A DNA stretch of 50,098 nt from Lentisphaerota bacterium. Its GTDB lineage: Bacteria > Verrucomicrobiota > Lentisphaeria > Victivallales > Victivallaceae. The notes beneath the pieces were generated by a model. It was not told the origin of the DNA, did not search any database, and saw only the letters and a list, made by a program, of their open reading frames with translations. Location: positions 1-50,098 of the forward strand of contig SUWE01000017.1 of assembly GCA_015061615.1 (NCBI GenBank), given 5' to 3'. This document shows positions 27,775 through 36,999 of the stretch, piece after piece (within the stretch, counting starts at the first letter, position 1; every line of letters begins with the position of its first letter). Made by a program: the position numbers and the translations under genes.

Positions 27775-30738
27775 TCACTGCTCTTTTCCGCAGCACTTTT
27801 TATATTTTTTGCCGCTGCCGCAGGGGCAGAGGTCGTTTCTTCCGACTTTGGGAGTTTCACGGTGGAAGGTGATATGCACCTCTTCCTTCGGCTCCTCAAC
27901 TTCCGGCTCAGTGATGCCGAACTGCTCCATCGTCTGATGACGCAGTTCCTGCGGCATGGATGCCAGAAGTTCCTCAATAGACATGATACGGTTGATGGTG
28001 ATGCGGAAAAGATTTTTTGCCACATCGGTATATACCTGATCCATCATCGTTTTGAAAATATCAAACGCCTCGTTCTTGTACTCGACCAGCGGATCTTTCT
28101 GCGCATAAACACGCAGTGACATGCTTGAACGCAGCTGATCCATCGAGTAAAGATGCTCCTGCCACAATCTGTCGATCGCCTCAAGAATGGTATGGCGCTG
28201 CAAATATGCAAGTTCTCCGGGTTCAAGAGCCGCATTGCGATCCTGATAAGAACTTTCCAGACGGTCGATGATCTGAAGATTGAGCGCTTTGGCATCGGCA
28301 AGTTTGCCGTCTTTCAGACCTTCGGTGAAGAAATCCTCCTGAAAATCTATCGGGAAAAGCGCGTTGAGTTCCGCCGCAAGTTTGTCAGTGCGGAACTTCT
28401 CATCTCCGCGGCTACCGGGATTGGCGGAAACCTTCTGCACCGTATCTTCGACCACCTGGTCGATGATGCCGAAAAGCACATCGTGCGGATTATCCGACAA
28501 CAGCGCATCGCGGCGCAAAGCGTAGACGATCTCACGCTGTTTATTCATCACATCGTCGAAATCCAGCGTCCGTTTACGGATGGAAAAGTGCTGCTGCTCC
28601 ACACGTTTCTGCGCCGTTTCAATGGAGCGGTCAAGCCACGGGTGCTGAAGTTCGTCACCTTCCTGCAAACCGAAGCGGTCGAAGATCTTGACGATACGGT
28701 CGCCGCCGAAAAGACGCATCAGATCGTCTTCCAGAGAGACATAGAATTTGGAACTGCCGGGGTCACCCTGACGGGAACAGCGGCCGCGCAGCTGACGGTC
28801 GATACGGCGGGAGTCGTGACGGGAACTGCCGATAACGTGCAATCCGCCCAATTCCGCAACATTTTCACCCAGTTTGATATCGGTACCGCGGCCTGCCATA
28901 TTTGTGGCAACGGTGACGGCGCCGACCTGACCGGCACGGGCGACGATCTCCGCTTCATGCTGGTGATTTTTCGCATTCAGCACGTTGTGGGGAATGTTGC
29001 GTATCTTGAGCATACGCGAAAGTTTTTCCGAATCATCCACTGAAATCGTACCCAGCAGTACCGGCTGACCTTTGGCGTGGCGCTCAGCGACATCGGCAAG
29101 AATGGCATTGAACTTTTCACGCTTCGTCTTGAAAATGGAGTCGCTCTCATCCTTGCGGATACAGGGGCGGTTCGTCGGAATGACCACCACATCAAGTTTG
29201 TATATCTGGTGGAACTCCGACGCTTCTGTTTCCGCAGTACCGGTCATACCCGCAAGTTTGGTGTACATGCGGAAGTAGTTCTGAATGGTGATGGTCGCCA
29301 TTGTCTGCGTTTCCTGCTCAATAGGAACATCCTCTTTGGCTTCAAGCGCCTGATGCAGACCGTCGGAAAATCTTCTGCCGGGCATGAGACGGCCGGTATG
29401 CTCATCAACGATCATCACCTTGCGGTCCATGACCACATAGTTGACATCTTTTTCAAAGAGGCAGTACGCCTTGAGCAGCTGGGAAAGGTCGTGGAGTTTT
29501 TCACTCTTTTCCGAAAACTGCTCCTCAAACGCAGCCTTTGCCGCTACCCGTTCATCGGCGGAAAGCGCTTCGTCATTTTCGATGCGGTGCAGTTCACCGA
29601 GCAGATCGGGAACGATGAAGTCTTCCGGACTGTCCGGACTGAGTGTGCGTCTGCCAAGTTCGGTAAGGTCGGCTTCGTGAGTCTTTTCGTCGATGGTGAA
29701 GTAGAGAATGGACTGGACTTCCTGAAGCATTCCGCGGTTGTTGTCGCTGTGGACTTTGGATTCCAGACGGTCAACTTCGCGCAGCACATCGCCATCTTCA
29801 AGCGCATGGAGCAGCTGACGGTGGGTCGGCATACCGAATTTGACCTGAAGAAGTTTCAAATATGCCGCTTCCGCCGCTTCGTCGGAAAGATTTTCCTGTG
29901 CAAGCTCCTCTCTTGCCTCCCGAACCAGACGGGAGCAGAGAAGATTCTGTTTGTTGTAAAGTGACGCAACATGCGGTTTCAAACTTGCAAACTGATTGGT
30001 TGCCTGCGGAACCGGACCTGAAATGATCAGCGGAGTACGCGCCTCGTCAATAAGGATGCTGTCGATCTCGTCGACGATCGCATAGTAATAATCACGCTGC
30101 ACAAGGTGTTCAGCTTCTGTTGCCATACCCATGTCGCGCAGATAGTCGAAACCGAACTCGCTGTTGGTACCGTAAGTGATATCGCAGGCGTACTGCTGAC
30201 GGCGCACATCCGGCGGCTGCATGTTTTGCAGACAGCCGACACTCAAACCGAGAAAGTTGAAAATCACACCCATCCAGCTTGAGTCGCGCAGGGCAAGGTA
30301 GTCATTCACAGTAACCAGCTGGCAGTTTTTGCCGGTAAGCGCGTTGAGGTAAAGCGGCATGGTCGCAACAAGGGTTTTACCTTCACCGGTTGCCATTTCC
30401 GCGATCGAACCGCGATGCAATGCGATACCGCCCATGAGCTGGACGTCGAAGGGAACCATATTCCACGTCTGCTCCTGACCGCAAACCTCGAAGGTCTTGC
30501 CGCACTGACGGCGGCAGGCATTTTTCACCACGGCGAATGCTTCGCACATGATATCATCAAGGGTTTCGCCGTTGGCAAGACGCTCTTTGAATTCCGGTGT
30601 TTTCGCCTGAAGTTCTTCATCAGAAAGTTTCTGATACTCCTCCTCAAGCGCATTTATCCGGGCGACCAGCGGCTTCATCTTTTTAACGTCGCGCTGGCTT
30701 TTGGTACCGAATATGGCTTTGATTATCGCATTGATCAT
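27775..30738 (-). CDS. secA: Protein translocase ATPase SecA
   Basis: Motor ATPase of the Sec export pathway, 987 residues. Walker A ATGEGKT is at 116-122, the DEAD-type box in VDEIDSILIDEARTP is near 222, helicase motifs MAGRGTDIKLG and RQLRGRCSRQGDPGSS follow, and the C-terminus is the zinc-binding SEC-C tail CPCGSGKKYKKCCG. AAGGAA precedes the ATG at 30736-30738. It is upstream of valS in one transcript. The 147-bp leader contains two hairpins. Confidence 0.97.
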   Translation of the reverse strand: MINAIIKAIFGTKSQRDVKKMKPLVARINALEEEYQKLSDEELQAKTPEFKERLANGETLDDIMCEAFAVVKNACRRQCGKTFEVCGQEQTWNMVPFDVQLMGGIALHRGSIAEMATGEGKTLVATMPLYLNALTGKNCQLVTVNDYLALRDSSWMGVIFNFLGLSVGCLQNMQPPDVRRQQYACDITYGTNSEFGFDYLRDMGMATEAEHLVQRDYYYAIVDEIDSILIDEARTPLIISGPVPQATNQFASLKPHVASLYNKQNLLCSRLVREAREELAQENLSDEAAEAAYLKLLQVKFGMPTHRQLLHALEDGDVLREVDRLESKVHSDNNRGMLQEVQSILYFTIDEKTHEADLTELGRRTLSPDSPEDFIVPDLLGELHRIENDEALSADERVAAKAAFEEQFSEKSEKLHDLSQLLKAYCLFEKDVNYVVMDRKVMIVDEHTGRLMPGRRFSDGLHQALEAKEDVPIEQETQTMATITIQNYFRMYTKLAGMTGTAETEASEFHQIYKLDVVVIPTNRPCIRKDESDSIFKTKREKFNAILADVAERHAKGQPVLLGTISVDDSEKLSRMLKIRNIPHNVLNAKNHQHEAEIVARAGQVGAVTVATNMAGRGTDIKLGENVAELGGLHVIGSSRHDSRRIDRQLRGRCSRQGDPGSSKFYVSLEDDLMRLFGGDRIVKIFDRFGLQEGDELQHPWLDRSIETAQKRVEQQHFSIRKRTLDFDDVMNKQREIVYALRRDALLSDNPHDVLFGIIDQVVEDTVQKVSANPGSRGDEKFRTDKLAAELNALFPIDFQEDFFTEGLKDGKLADAKALNLQIIDRLESSYQDRNAALEPGELAYLQRHTILEAIDRLWQEHLYSMDQLRSSMSLRVYAQKDPLVEYKNEAFDIFKTMMDQVYTDVAKNLFRITINRIMSIEELLASMPQELRHQTMEQFGITEPEVEEPKEEVHITFHRETPKVGRNDLCPCGSGKKYKKCCGKEQ

Positions 30739-30791
30739 TGTATAAATATTCCTTTCAGGGTAAAAATTACCTTGTTTTTATATGCGCCAAA

Positions 30792-30821
30792 GGACGAAGG
30801 GTGTTTTTTCACCATTCGCCC
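30792..30821 (-). promoter_or_regulatory. Hairpin in the secA leader
   Basis: In minus-strand RNA GGGCGAA pairs with TTCGTCC and inside it GGTG with CACC, around a loop of six A. One pair is a G-U wobble that exists only in the minus-strand RNA, which supports a real RNA structure for the secA message. A small palindrome GGTAATTTTTACC (30759-30771) lies next to the ribosome binding site. Role unknown; secA leaders in other bacteria are regulatory. Confidence 0.4.
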
Positions 30822-30885
30822 TGCTGCCGCTGTTTGATTTTTTATATAAGTCCTGCGTCCGTTCCGCAGAATCACTCAGAGATTT

Positions 30886-31278
30886 TCACCGGAAAACCTG
30901 AGGATTCGACGGCTCGACCCACAAGTGAAAATCGGTCTTTTTCCCCGCCACATCCAAAGAAATCATCGTATTGAGCCGGGTCAGCAAAAGCGCGTAAGGT
31001 ATACGCACATTGCCGCCGGCAACATTGACGGAGACCACACTGTCACCGAGGATATCCTCACACTCTCTGATCGCGGAGATCAGTTTCATCATCTTTATCA
31101 GTTTTCCGCGCAGAGTATCATCAAGTGCATACGCCCGGTGACAGACCGGGCAGACCGCCTGAAACTCCGGATCGGTAACGCTGTCAAAATCGAAAGCGAC
31201 CACACCGGAACAATCATCGGTCAGACACCGGAAGTCCAGCTGCGGCTTTTTCACCGCCGCAATATTTTCAGCACTCAT
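30886..31278 (-). CDS. Small zinc-ribbon protein, unknown function
   Basis: 130 residues with Cys18, Cys23, Cys43 and Cys46 (CLTDDC and CPVC), a probable zinc ribbon near the N-terminus, followed by an alpha/beta part with no family I recognise. No signal peptide or membrane helix. The ATG overlaps the stop of the EIIA-like gene (ATGA), so the two are translated together and may act together. It ends the transcript upstream of secA. Confidence 0.7.
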   Translation of the reverse strand: MSAENIAAVKKPQLDFRCLTDDCSGVVAFDFDSVTDPEFQAVCPVCHRAYALDDTLRGKLIKMMKLISAIRECEDILGDSVVSVNVAGGNVRIPYALLLTRLNTMISLDVAGKKTDFHLWVEPSNPQVFR

Positions 31279-31742
31279 TGGGGATCAGATTCCTGCTGAA
31301 TGACTTTGAGCAGTTCAACGGTATTGCCGACAGTACCGATGATCTGGTCGATCAGTTTGGGGTTGCGCAGACGGCGGGAAATGCCGGAAAGCAGCTGCAA
31401 ATACGCTTCCTGATTCTCATCGGGAGCAACAGTAAAGACGATAACGCGCACCGGCTGATCGTCAAGACCCTGATAATCTTCGATCGGCTCTTCGCAGACA
31501 CCGACGATAACATAGGGGTGGAGAATGTCGTTGACACGGATATGGGGAAGTGCAAGCATATTGCCGACACCGGTGGTCATCATCTGTTCGCGTTTCCACG
31601 CCAGACGGAAGATCACGTCGCGGTTGAGTTTGGTCAGGTCGGCGGCTCTTGAAATCAGCTGGTCCATAACTTCCAGCTTGGTTTTTCCCTTGAGAGTCAT
31701 CACGGAATCCTGATCGACATACTGAGAGAAGTCATTTTTCAT
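31275..31742 (-). CDS. PTS EIIA domain protein, nitrogen-regulatory (PtsN) type
   Basis: 155 residues from ATG 31740-31742, supported by a GGAG site 9 nt upstream; the open frame continues 14 codons upstream without a site. It is a single fructose/Ntr-type EIIA domain: TTGVGNMLALPH (56-67) with His67 as the probable phosphorylated residue. No EIIB or EIIC domains are attached, so a regulatory role like PtsN is more likely than sugar uptake. It may respond to a partial phosphotransfer chain encoded elsewhere. A zinc-ribbon protein overlaps its end. Confidence 0.82.
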   Translation of the reverse strand: MKNDFSQYVDQDSVMTLKGKTKLEVMDQLISRAADLTKLNRDVIFRLAWKREQMMTTGVGNMLALPHIRVNDILHPYVIVGVCEEPIEDYQGLDDQPVRVIVFTVAPDENQEAYLQLLSGISRRLRNPKLIDQIIGTVGNTVELLKVIQQESDPQ

Positions 31743-31814
31743 AATATCTGTCTCCATATAACTTGAAGTACTCTTTAAGTGCAAAAGATAATTTAACCCT
31801 GAAAAATATTTTTG

Positions 31815-32912
31815 TCAACCTTTTTTTGTCTGTTTTTTGAAAAAATCAGCTGAAAAATGTAAAAAACGAAGGGTTTTCAAGCCGTCAAACCACCCGTTGA
31901 ATGCCGTAATGCGGGCGCCGGGGCGCTCCGGCAGGTTTTCCATTATCTTTCCCCACGCGGGAACAAAACGCTCCTTCAGGAAAAACTCCGCCGCCTGAAC
32001 CGGCAGACCGGACAGGAATTTTTCTGCGGAAACGAGCTTATCTTCCGTCGCATTTTTCAGAACTTTTTTCAGCAGTGCAAACGCTCCGTCGGGTATCTCA
32101 TTCAGCTCCCCGCCGCGCAGAAATTTCGCCACTGCCTGCCCGGTTCCGAACGGAACACGCAGGGAAATGCGCGGCGACGGGTGGACAAGCACCCTGTCCA
32201 TGCTCCTTACTCCCGACGTCTTTGCCACTGCCTGCAAAAAATAAAAATCTTCGCCCGCTTCCCGTACCTTCATGCCGCCGGCTTTCAAATACGCATCACA
32301 CCGGACGGCAAATGCCGAACCGACAGTAAAGAATGCATAAGGTGAATTTGCTTCTTTCAACTTGTCTACATAACGTTTGAGATACGCTTCATAACGGTCG
32401 ATCGCCTGCTGATGCGCCTCATCCGCCGCTTTCTGATGGGAAAATCCGATGGAAACCGCCCCGCCTTTGAGTGTTTCCGGCAGAACTTCGGCAAAATACT
32501 CCTTTTCAATGACCGTATCGGCATCGAGGGAAAATATCACACTCTTTTCCATTTCATCCGGTTCAAGCGTGCGGATGAAAGCATCCATGCCCGCCTTTCT
32601 TGCCGCACCCACCCCGCCGGAAAGTTCCGGCAGATAAAGCGGGGTCACTCCGGGAAAAACTCCGGCGCGGATAAGGTTCAGGAGTTTTTCCGACTCCTCC
32701 TCCGATTGCCCCGCCGGATAATTTATCACGGCGATGACCGCGATATTTTCCCCGACTTGCGCCAATGCCTGACGGATGGAGTGTTCAGCTGCCCCGAAAG
32801 ATGCCAGTTCATTATATACCGGAATGACCACTGCATGACGGAAGTGCTTTTTTTCCGGCAGTTCCGGTGCAGGATTCTTTCTGCGGTATTTATTTACATC
32901 AAACTCTCTCAT
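31815..32912 (-). CDS. Glycosyltransferase family 2
   Basis: 365 residues, no signal peptide or membrane helix. The N-terminal GT-A fold shows VVIPVYNEL and the nucleotide-sugar and metal-binding SLDADTV (DAD at 130-132), with GGVGAARKAGMD in between. The acceptor region has GEDFYFLQAVAK. The product is unknown; by context it may work on a cell-surface or storage glycan. The ATG overlaps the hydE stop (ATGA), and it is the last gene of the nine-gene run. Confidence 0.82.
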   Translation of the reverse strand: MREFDVNKYRRKNPAPELPEKKHFRHAVVIPVYNELASFGAAEHSIRQALAQVGENIAVIAVINYPAGQSEEESEKLLNLIRAGVFPGVTPLYLPELSGGVGAARKAGMDAFIRTLEPDEMEKSVIFSLDADTVIEKEYFAEVLPETLKGGAVSIGFSHQKAADEAHQQAIDRYEAYLKRYVDKLKEANSPYAFFTVGSAFAVRCDAYLKAGGMKVREAGEDFYFLQAVAKTSGVRSMDRVLVHPSPRISLRVPFGTGQAVAKFLRGGELNEIPDGAFALLKKVLKNATEDKLVSAEKFLSGLPVQAAEFFLKERFVPAWGKIMENLPERPGARITAFNGWFDGLKTLRFLHFSADFFKKQTKKG

Positions 32913-34006
32913 ATCTTCTTTGTCCGTTTGAAGTAATGCAACGGGTCGCCGGTTCCGTCAAAACGGGGAGTTTCACCGATCGCCGCCAGTGATTCAACAA
33001 GTTTCTGCCGGATAGCCCGGGAGTTTTCATCGAGTCCGGGTTTGCCGTTGTAAAGCTGATAATCCTTCCGGTGTGAAACATCACCGACATTGGGCATGAT
33101 CACATTTGCTCCGGCAAGGATACCGCGCTCCCTGCCGGAAACCGGGTCGATCGCCTGAAGTGCGGTCGTGGCAGCTATATTAACATCGGGAATGACCAGC
33201 CGGGTGACGGCGATCATCCGCAATGCAAGTTCAAGACGTTTTACCGCATCGCCTTCACGGTCGGGGAACTCTTTACCCATCGGAGTATCTTCCTGCGGAA
33301 TATATGGTCCCATGCCGATCATATCCAGATCCGTCTCACGGAAAAAGATGATATCCGCCGCCAGATCTTCCACACTCTGTTCCGGCAGACCGATCATCAC
33401 CCCCGAACCGGTCTGAAAATCCGCCTGCTGAAGCCGTTTCAATGCCGCCTTGCGCTCAGCGAAGGAGCTTTCAGCAGGGTGGATGCGGGAAAATATCTTC
33501 TCACTGGAACTTTCTATACGCAAAAGATAGCGGGTCGCTCCGGCACGGCGCCACCGCCGGTAAGTTTCCAGAGTTTCCTCACCGCAGGAAAGCGTTATTC
33601 CAAGCTCATACGGCAATTCCGCAATGCGCCTTACGGCTTCTTCCACAAAATCCACAAATCCGGCATCCGATCTTTCACCGCTTTGCAACACCACCGAACC
33701 GTAACCGTATACGCCCGCCAGTTCCGCCGCATGGACGATCTCATTGATACTCATCGTGTAACGGCAGGGAACCGTATTGCTTTTGCGTATCCCGCAATAA
33801 TAGCAATCGCGCGTACAGATATTGGAAAATTCGATCAGACCGCGCAGATTCACCACCCTGCCCAGAAGTTCGCATTTGCACTTGTACGCCGCGTCAAAAA
33901 GCGCCTTTTCGCACTCTTTATCCGGTGGCGAAAGCAGCACGGCGATTTCGGAAACATCAAGTTTCCCGCCGGAAACGCTCTTATTCAAAACGGCAGAATA
34001 ATCCAT
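32909..34006 (-). CDS. hydE: [FeFe]-hydrogenase maturase HydE-like radical SAM enzyme
   Basis: 365 residues. The radical SAM motif CTRDCYYC has Cys64, Cys68 and Cys71, in the segment LRGLIEFSNIC typical of HydE. Other HydE-like stretches are VVLQSGE, MIGMGPYIPQEDTPMG and NIAATTALQAIDP..GANVIMPN. HydE helps build the two-iron centre of [FeFe] hydrogenase, with HydF and HydG, neither of which is in this window. BioB and PylB are related, but the sequence around the C-terminal half fits HydE best. Preceded by GAGGTG, 3 bp after the permease gene. Confidence 0.82.
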   Translation of the reverse strand: MDYSAVLNKSVSGGKLDVSEIAVLLSPPDKECEKALFDAAYKCKCELLGRVVNLRGLIEFSNICTRDCYYCGIRKSNTVPCRYTMSINEIVHAAELAGVYGYGSVVLQSGERSDAGFVDFVEEAVRRIAELPYELGITLSCGEETLETYRRWRRAGATRYLLRIESSSEKIFSRIHPAESSFAERKAALKRLQQADFQTGSGVMIGLPEQSVEDLAADIIFFRETDLDMIGMGPYIPQEDTPMGKEFPDREGDAVKRLELALRMIAVTRLVIPDVNIAATTALQAIDPVSGRERGILAGANVIMPNVGDVSHRKDYQLYNGKPGLDENSRAIRQKLVESLAAIGETPRFDGTGDPLHYFKRTKKI

Positions 34007-34009
34007 GAT

Positions 34010-35176
34010 TCACACCTCTTTGACGTCAAATGCCCGGCGGAGACCTTCGCCGGTAAAGTTGAAGGCAAGTACCGAAATAAACAGCACCGCACCGGGGTAG
34101 AATGTCAAATGCCAATACCCCAGCGGATTGTCAAATGCCTGACGCAGAAGATTCCCCCAGCTCGCCGTCGGCGGCTGGACTCCGAAACCGAGAAAACTCA
34201 ATCCGCTCTCTCCGGCAATGGCTCCGGCGACACCGAAAGTGAAACTTATCAGCACCGGGGCGGCGATATTGGGCAGCAGATGGCGGAACATGATCTTCCA
34301 CCCCGGGATACCCGAAACCACACAGCTTTGTATGTACGGCAGGGAACTTTCTTTAAGCACTTCTCCCCGGACCAGAAATGCCAGATTCATCCATCCGGTC
34401 AACCCCAGCACTCCGATCACCAGCGGTATGGATTGGGCGATCTTGTAATCCCCCAGCATCGACATCAATATCAAAAGCAGCAGAAACGAGGGGAAACAGA
34501 GCAGTATTTCCACTGCCCGCATGACGATAAGATCGAACTTTCCCTTGAAAAATCCGGCACACAATCCCACACCGAGACCGATCCCCAGCGCCAGCGTTGC
34601 CGACAGCAGACCGACTGAAAGCGACACCCTTGCTCCGTAAATCATCCTTGCCGCAAGATCTCTGCCGACATCGTCACAGCCGAGGATATGTTTTTCATCC
34701 GGCGCACCGTAAGGAACACCGGCTATCTCATCCGGTCCATAGGGAATGGGGGCGAAAAACGCCTTGTTTGAACCGTAATCAAGAGTGCGGTGATCCTGCT
34801 TATCCATCACCGGTACCGCAAAGAAAAATCCGCAGAACAAAAGCAGTGCCGTAAGGATATTGAGGGTGTGCCGCACGATTTTTTTCCTGCGGAACAGCAG
34901 ATAGGAACAGATCACTGCCGGGAGATAAAGTGAAAGGAAATTAAAGAGTTTTTCCACCATGCTTTCAGAACTTTCAGGAGCAAAAAAGAAACGGAGAAAC
35001 GGGAATGTCACCCCTGACTCCCCATAGACACACAGCGGTCTGCCGTTGGCGATAAAAGGAGCGTACAATGCAGGCAGAAAAATCAGCAGTATCCCGGCGA
35101 TTCCCGCAAGAGCAAGTTTGTCGGAACAGAACCTTTTTGCCGCCATAAGTGCCGGAGTGTCAATGTTGTCATTCAT
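34010..35176 (-). CDS. ABC transporter permease, OppC/DppC type
   Basis: Inner membrane permease of the oligopeptide/dipeptide class, 388 residues against about 300 for typical OppC. The conserved C-terminal region has ILGCDDVGRDLAARMIYGARVSLSVG, the EAA-like loop and ESGLSFLGFGVQPPTASWGNLL. The extra length is an N-terminal insert with two further hydrophobic segments (about 78-97 and 105-125). It overlaps the binding protein by ATGA. No OppB-type permease or ATPase is in the window, so it must rely on partners elsewhere. Confidence 0.85.
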   Translation of the reverse strand: MNDNIDTPALMAAKRFCSDKLALAGIAGILLIFLPALYAPFIANGRPLCVYGESGVTFPFLRFFFAPESSESMVEKLFNFLSLYLPAVICSYLLFRRKKIVRHTLNILTALLLFCGFFFAVPVMDKQDHRTLDYGSNKAFFAPIPYGPDEIAGVPYGAPDEKHILGCDDVGRDLAARMIYGARVSLSVGLLSATLALGIGLGVGLCAGFFKGKFDLIVMRAVEILLCFPSFLLLLILMSMLGDYKIAQSIPLVIGVLGLTGWMNLAFLVRGEVLKESSLPYIQSCVVSGIPGWKIMFRHLLPNIAAPVLISFTFGVAGAIAGESGLSFLGFGVQPPTASWGNLLRQAFDNPLGYWHLTFYPGAVLFISVLAFNFTGEGLRRAFDVKEV

Positions 35177-36999
35177 TTTTCACCTCTTCCGGATAACTCA
35201 TCAAGTGAAAGCGGCTTGAATTTTTTCCGCTCCGACCTCCGCTTTTCAGCATCGACCGCCAGATATTTCCAGCGTGAAAACCCGAAATCGTGGCGGACAC
35301 TGTTTTGCAGCCAGCTGTAATTCAATACTCCGGAAACGGGGAAACCCTCATATATCCAGACGCATTTTTCATCGAGCAGTTTCACCATTTGCAGACACAG
35401 TTCCCGGCGTTCCGGTGAATCATCCATAGTCACCATCTTTTCATAAAGCCGGTCGAACTTTGCATCGGCAAAACCGCAATAGTTGCAGCTGCCGATATTG
35501 CGGGAGTAAAAAAGCTGAAGAAAGTTTGCCGCATCCGGATAATCACCTATCCACGAGTAACGGAAAAGCTGGAACTTGCCCTTGCGGAGTTTGTCGGCAA
35601 AACGGGGGCGGGAATTGAGGCGGGAAGTTACTTCGATACCGCACTTTCTCCAGTCATCAGCGGCAAGTTCCCCCATCTGCCGGTGTCCGACAGTGGAGCC
35701 TGCCTGATCGAAATCGAGTTTCAGCGCTTCGCCGGTGGCGGGGTCGATACCGTCGGGAAATCCCGCTTCGGCAAGGAGTTTTTCCACCTCGCTGAAATCC
35801 GGGTGCATGGCAAGTTCTGCCGGAACAAATCCGGCGACACCTTCGGGAACCGGTCCGGCGGCAGGAATGAGCATACCTGACGCGTGATCGACACGGCGTT
35901 TGATATCATACGCCTTTTTCAATGCCTTGCGCAAAAGCAGATTTTTTCCCAGAAGCGGGTCGCGGAAGTTGAAACCGACGTAACGTATCTCAAACTCCGG
36001 ACGTATTTCCAGAGTGACTCCGCGCGCCGCAAGCGCCGGAATGACTTTGCCGCCGTGCGCAAGGGAATCCTGATTATCCTTATCCAGAGCGTTGCTGTCA
36101 AGTTCACCCTGAAAAAAGAGCATCCACTGGGTCATACTCTGGCGTATCTGGCATATTTCCACACCGTCGAGCAGCGGCAGCGGACGTTTACGGTCGGCGG
36201 GGTCGGCGGCACCTTCAAAATATTCAAGGCGGTATTCATTGTTGCGTTTGAAACTCAGTTTCAGATTCGGTATCCACCGGTCGAGGATAAACGGACCGCT
36301 GCCCGCAGGTTTTCTCCTCAGCGCACCGCGTCCGGAGTCAAGCACCGCACGGCGGGAAACTATCCCCGCGTTGGGCATGGCAAGCAGATAGAGAAATCCG
36401 GGGTCGGGTTCTTCCAGACGGATGGTGAATGTCAAAGGAGTGTGGATGGTAAATCCCGGCAGTTCCTCACCGTATACGGATAAATCCCCTTTTGCCAGTT
36501 CCGCGGTCTTTTTGCGGAAAGCGTTCAATCCGGCGATCCTGCCGCGGTATATCCAGTAAACCGGACTGTGATTGCGGGCATCGGCGATGCGGAGAATGGA
36601 AAATTTCACATCCTCCGCTGTCACCTTGCGGGAATTTTTATCGGGAAAACTCCCGTCATCGGCAAAAAAAAGGTCGTCACGCAGAGTGAATTTATAACTT
36701 TTCCGGTCGGCGGATATTTCCGGAAGCTCCGCCAGCATCGAAGGCACAAGACGGTACGGGCGGGCAAGATAATCATACTGCACAAGTGTATCGTAACACA
36801 GTGCAGTAAGATCACGGCTCGCCAGATCGTCGGCATAGGCAGGGTCAAGAGTCTTGACGGTGCCGCCGGAACCGGAATAGAATATCCTTGAGTCAGCGGC
36901 ACTGCTGTTCCCCCTCTCTTTTCCGCCGGAACATATCCACACTGCCGCCGCCGCGATAAGCACAGCGGCAATGAGGAACCGGAAAAACTTTTTCATCAT
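35173..36999 (-). CDS. Extracellular solute-binding protein, family 5
   Basis: 608 residues with an N-terminal hydrophobic export signal (FRFLIAAVLIAAAAVWIC). Cys23 could be a lipoprotein site, but the lipobox is poor (Ile before the Cys). The family 5 fold is shown by TVKTLDPAYADDLASRDLT near the start and YVGFNFRDPLLGKNLLLRKALKKAYD in the second lobe. Such proteins bind peptides, nickel complexes or sugars. It overlaps both rhaB (upstream) and the permease (downstream) by ATGA, which suggests a single import unit, possibly for a rhamnose-containing compound (inference). Confidence 0.87.
   Translation of the reverse strand: MMKKFFRFLIAAVLIAAAAVWICSGGKERGNSSAADSRIFYSGSGGTVKTLDPAYADDLASRDLTALCYDTLVQYDYLARPYRLVPSMLAELPEISADRKSYKFTLRDDLFFADDGSFPDKNSRKVTAEDVKFSILRIADARNHSPVYWIYRGRIAGLNAFRKKTAELAKGDLSVYGEELPGFTIHTPLTFTIRLEEPDPGFLYLLAMPNAGIVSRRAVLDSGRGALRRKPAGSGPFILDRWIPNLKLSFKRNNEYRLEYFEGAADPADRKRPLPLLDGVEICQIRQSMTQWMLFFQGELDSNALDKDNQDSLAHGGKVIPALAARGVTLEIRPEFEIRYVGFNFRDPLLGKNLLLRKALKKAYDIKRRVDHASGMLIPAAGPVPEGVAGFVPAELAMHPDFSEVEKLLAEAGFPDGIDPATGEALKLDFDQAGSTVGHRQMGELAADDWRKCGIEVTSRLNSRPRFADKLRKGKFQLFRYSWIGDYPDAANFLQLFYSRNIGSCNYCGFADAKFDRLYEKMVTMDDSPERRELCLQMVKLLDEKCVWIYEGFPVSGVLNYSWLQNSVRHDFGFSRWKYLAVDAEKRRSERKKFKPLSLDELSGRGEK

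Noticed and set aside
30886-31278. Rubredoxin-like protein
   Set aside because: Cysteine spacing (CX4C and CX2C) and the remaining alpha/beta sequence do not fit a rubredoxin.
31756-31784. Promoter TTGCAC-17-TTATAT before the EIIA-like gene
   Set aside because: The transcript would start about 7 nt before the ATG and lose the ribosome binding site; the gene is more likely read from upstream.
32909-34006. BioB or PylB as identity of the radical SAM gene
   Set aside because: The C-terminal half (TTALQAIDP, GANVIMPN) and N-terminal LRGLIEFSN fit HydE better; no biotin or pyrrolysine genes nearby.
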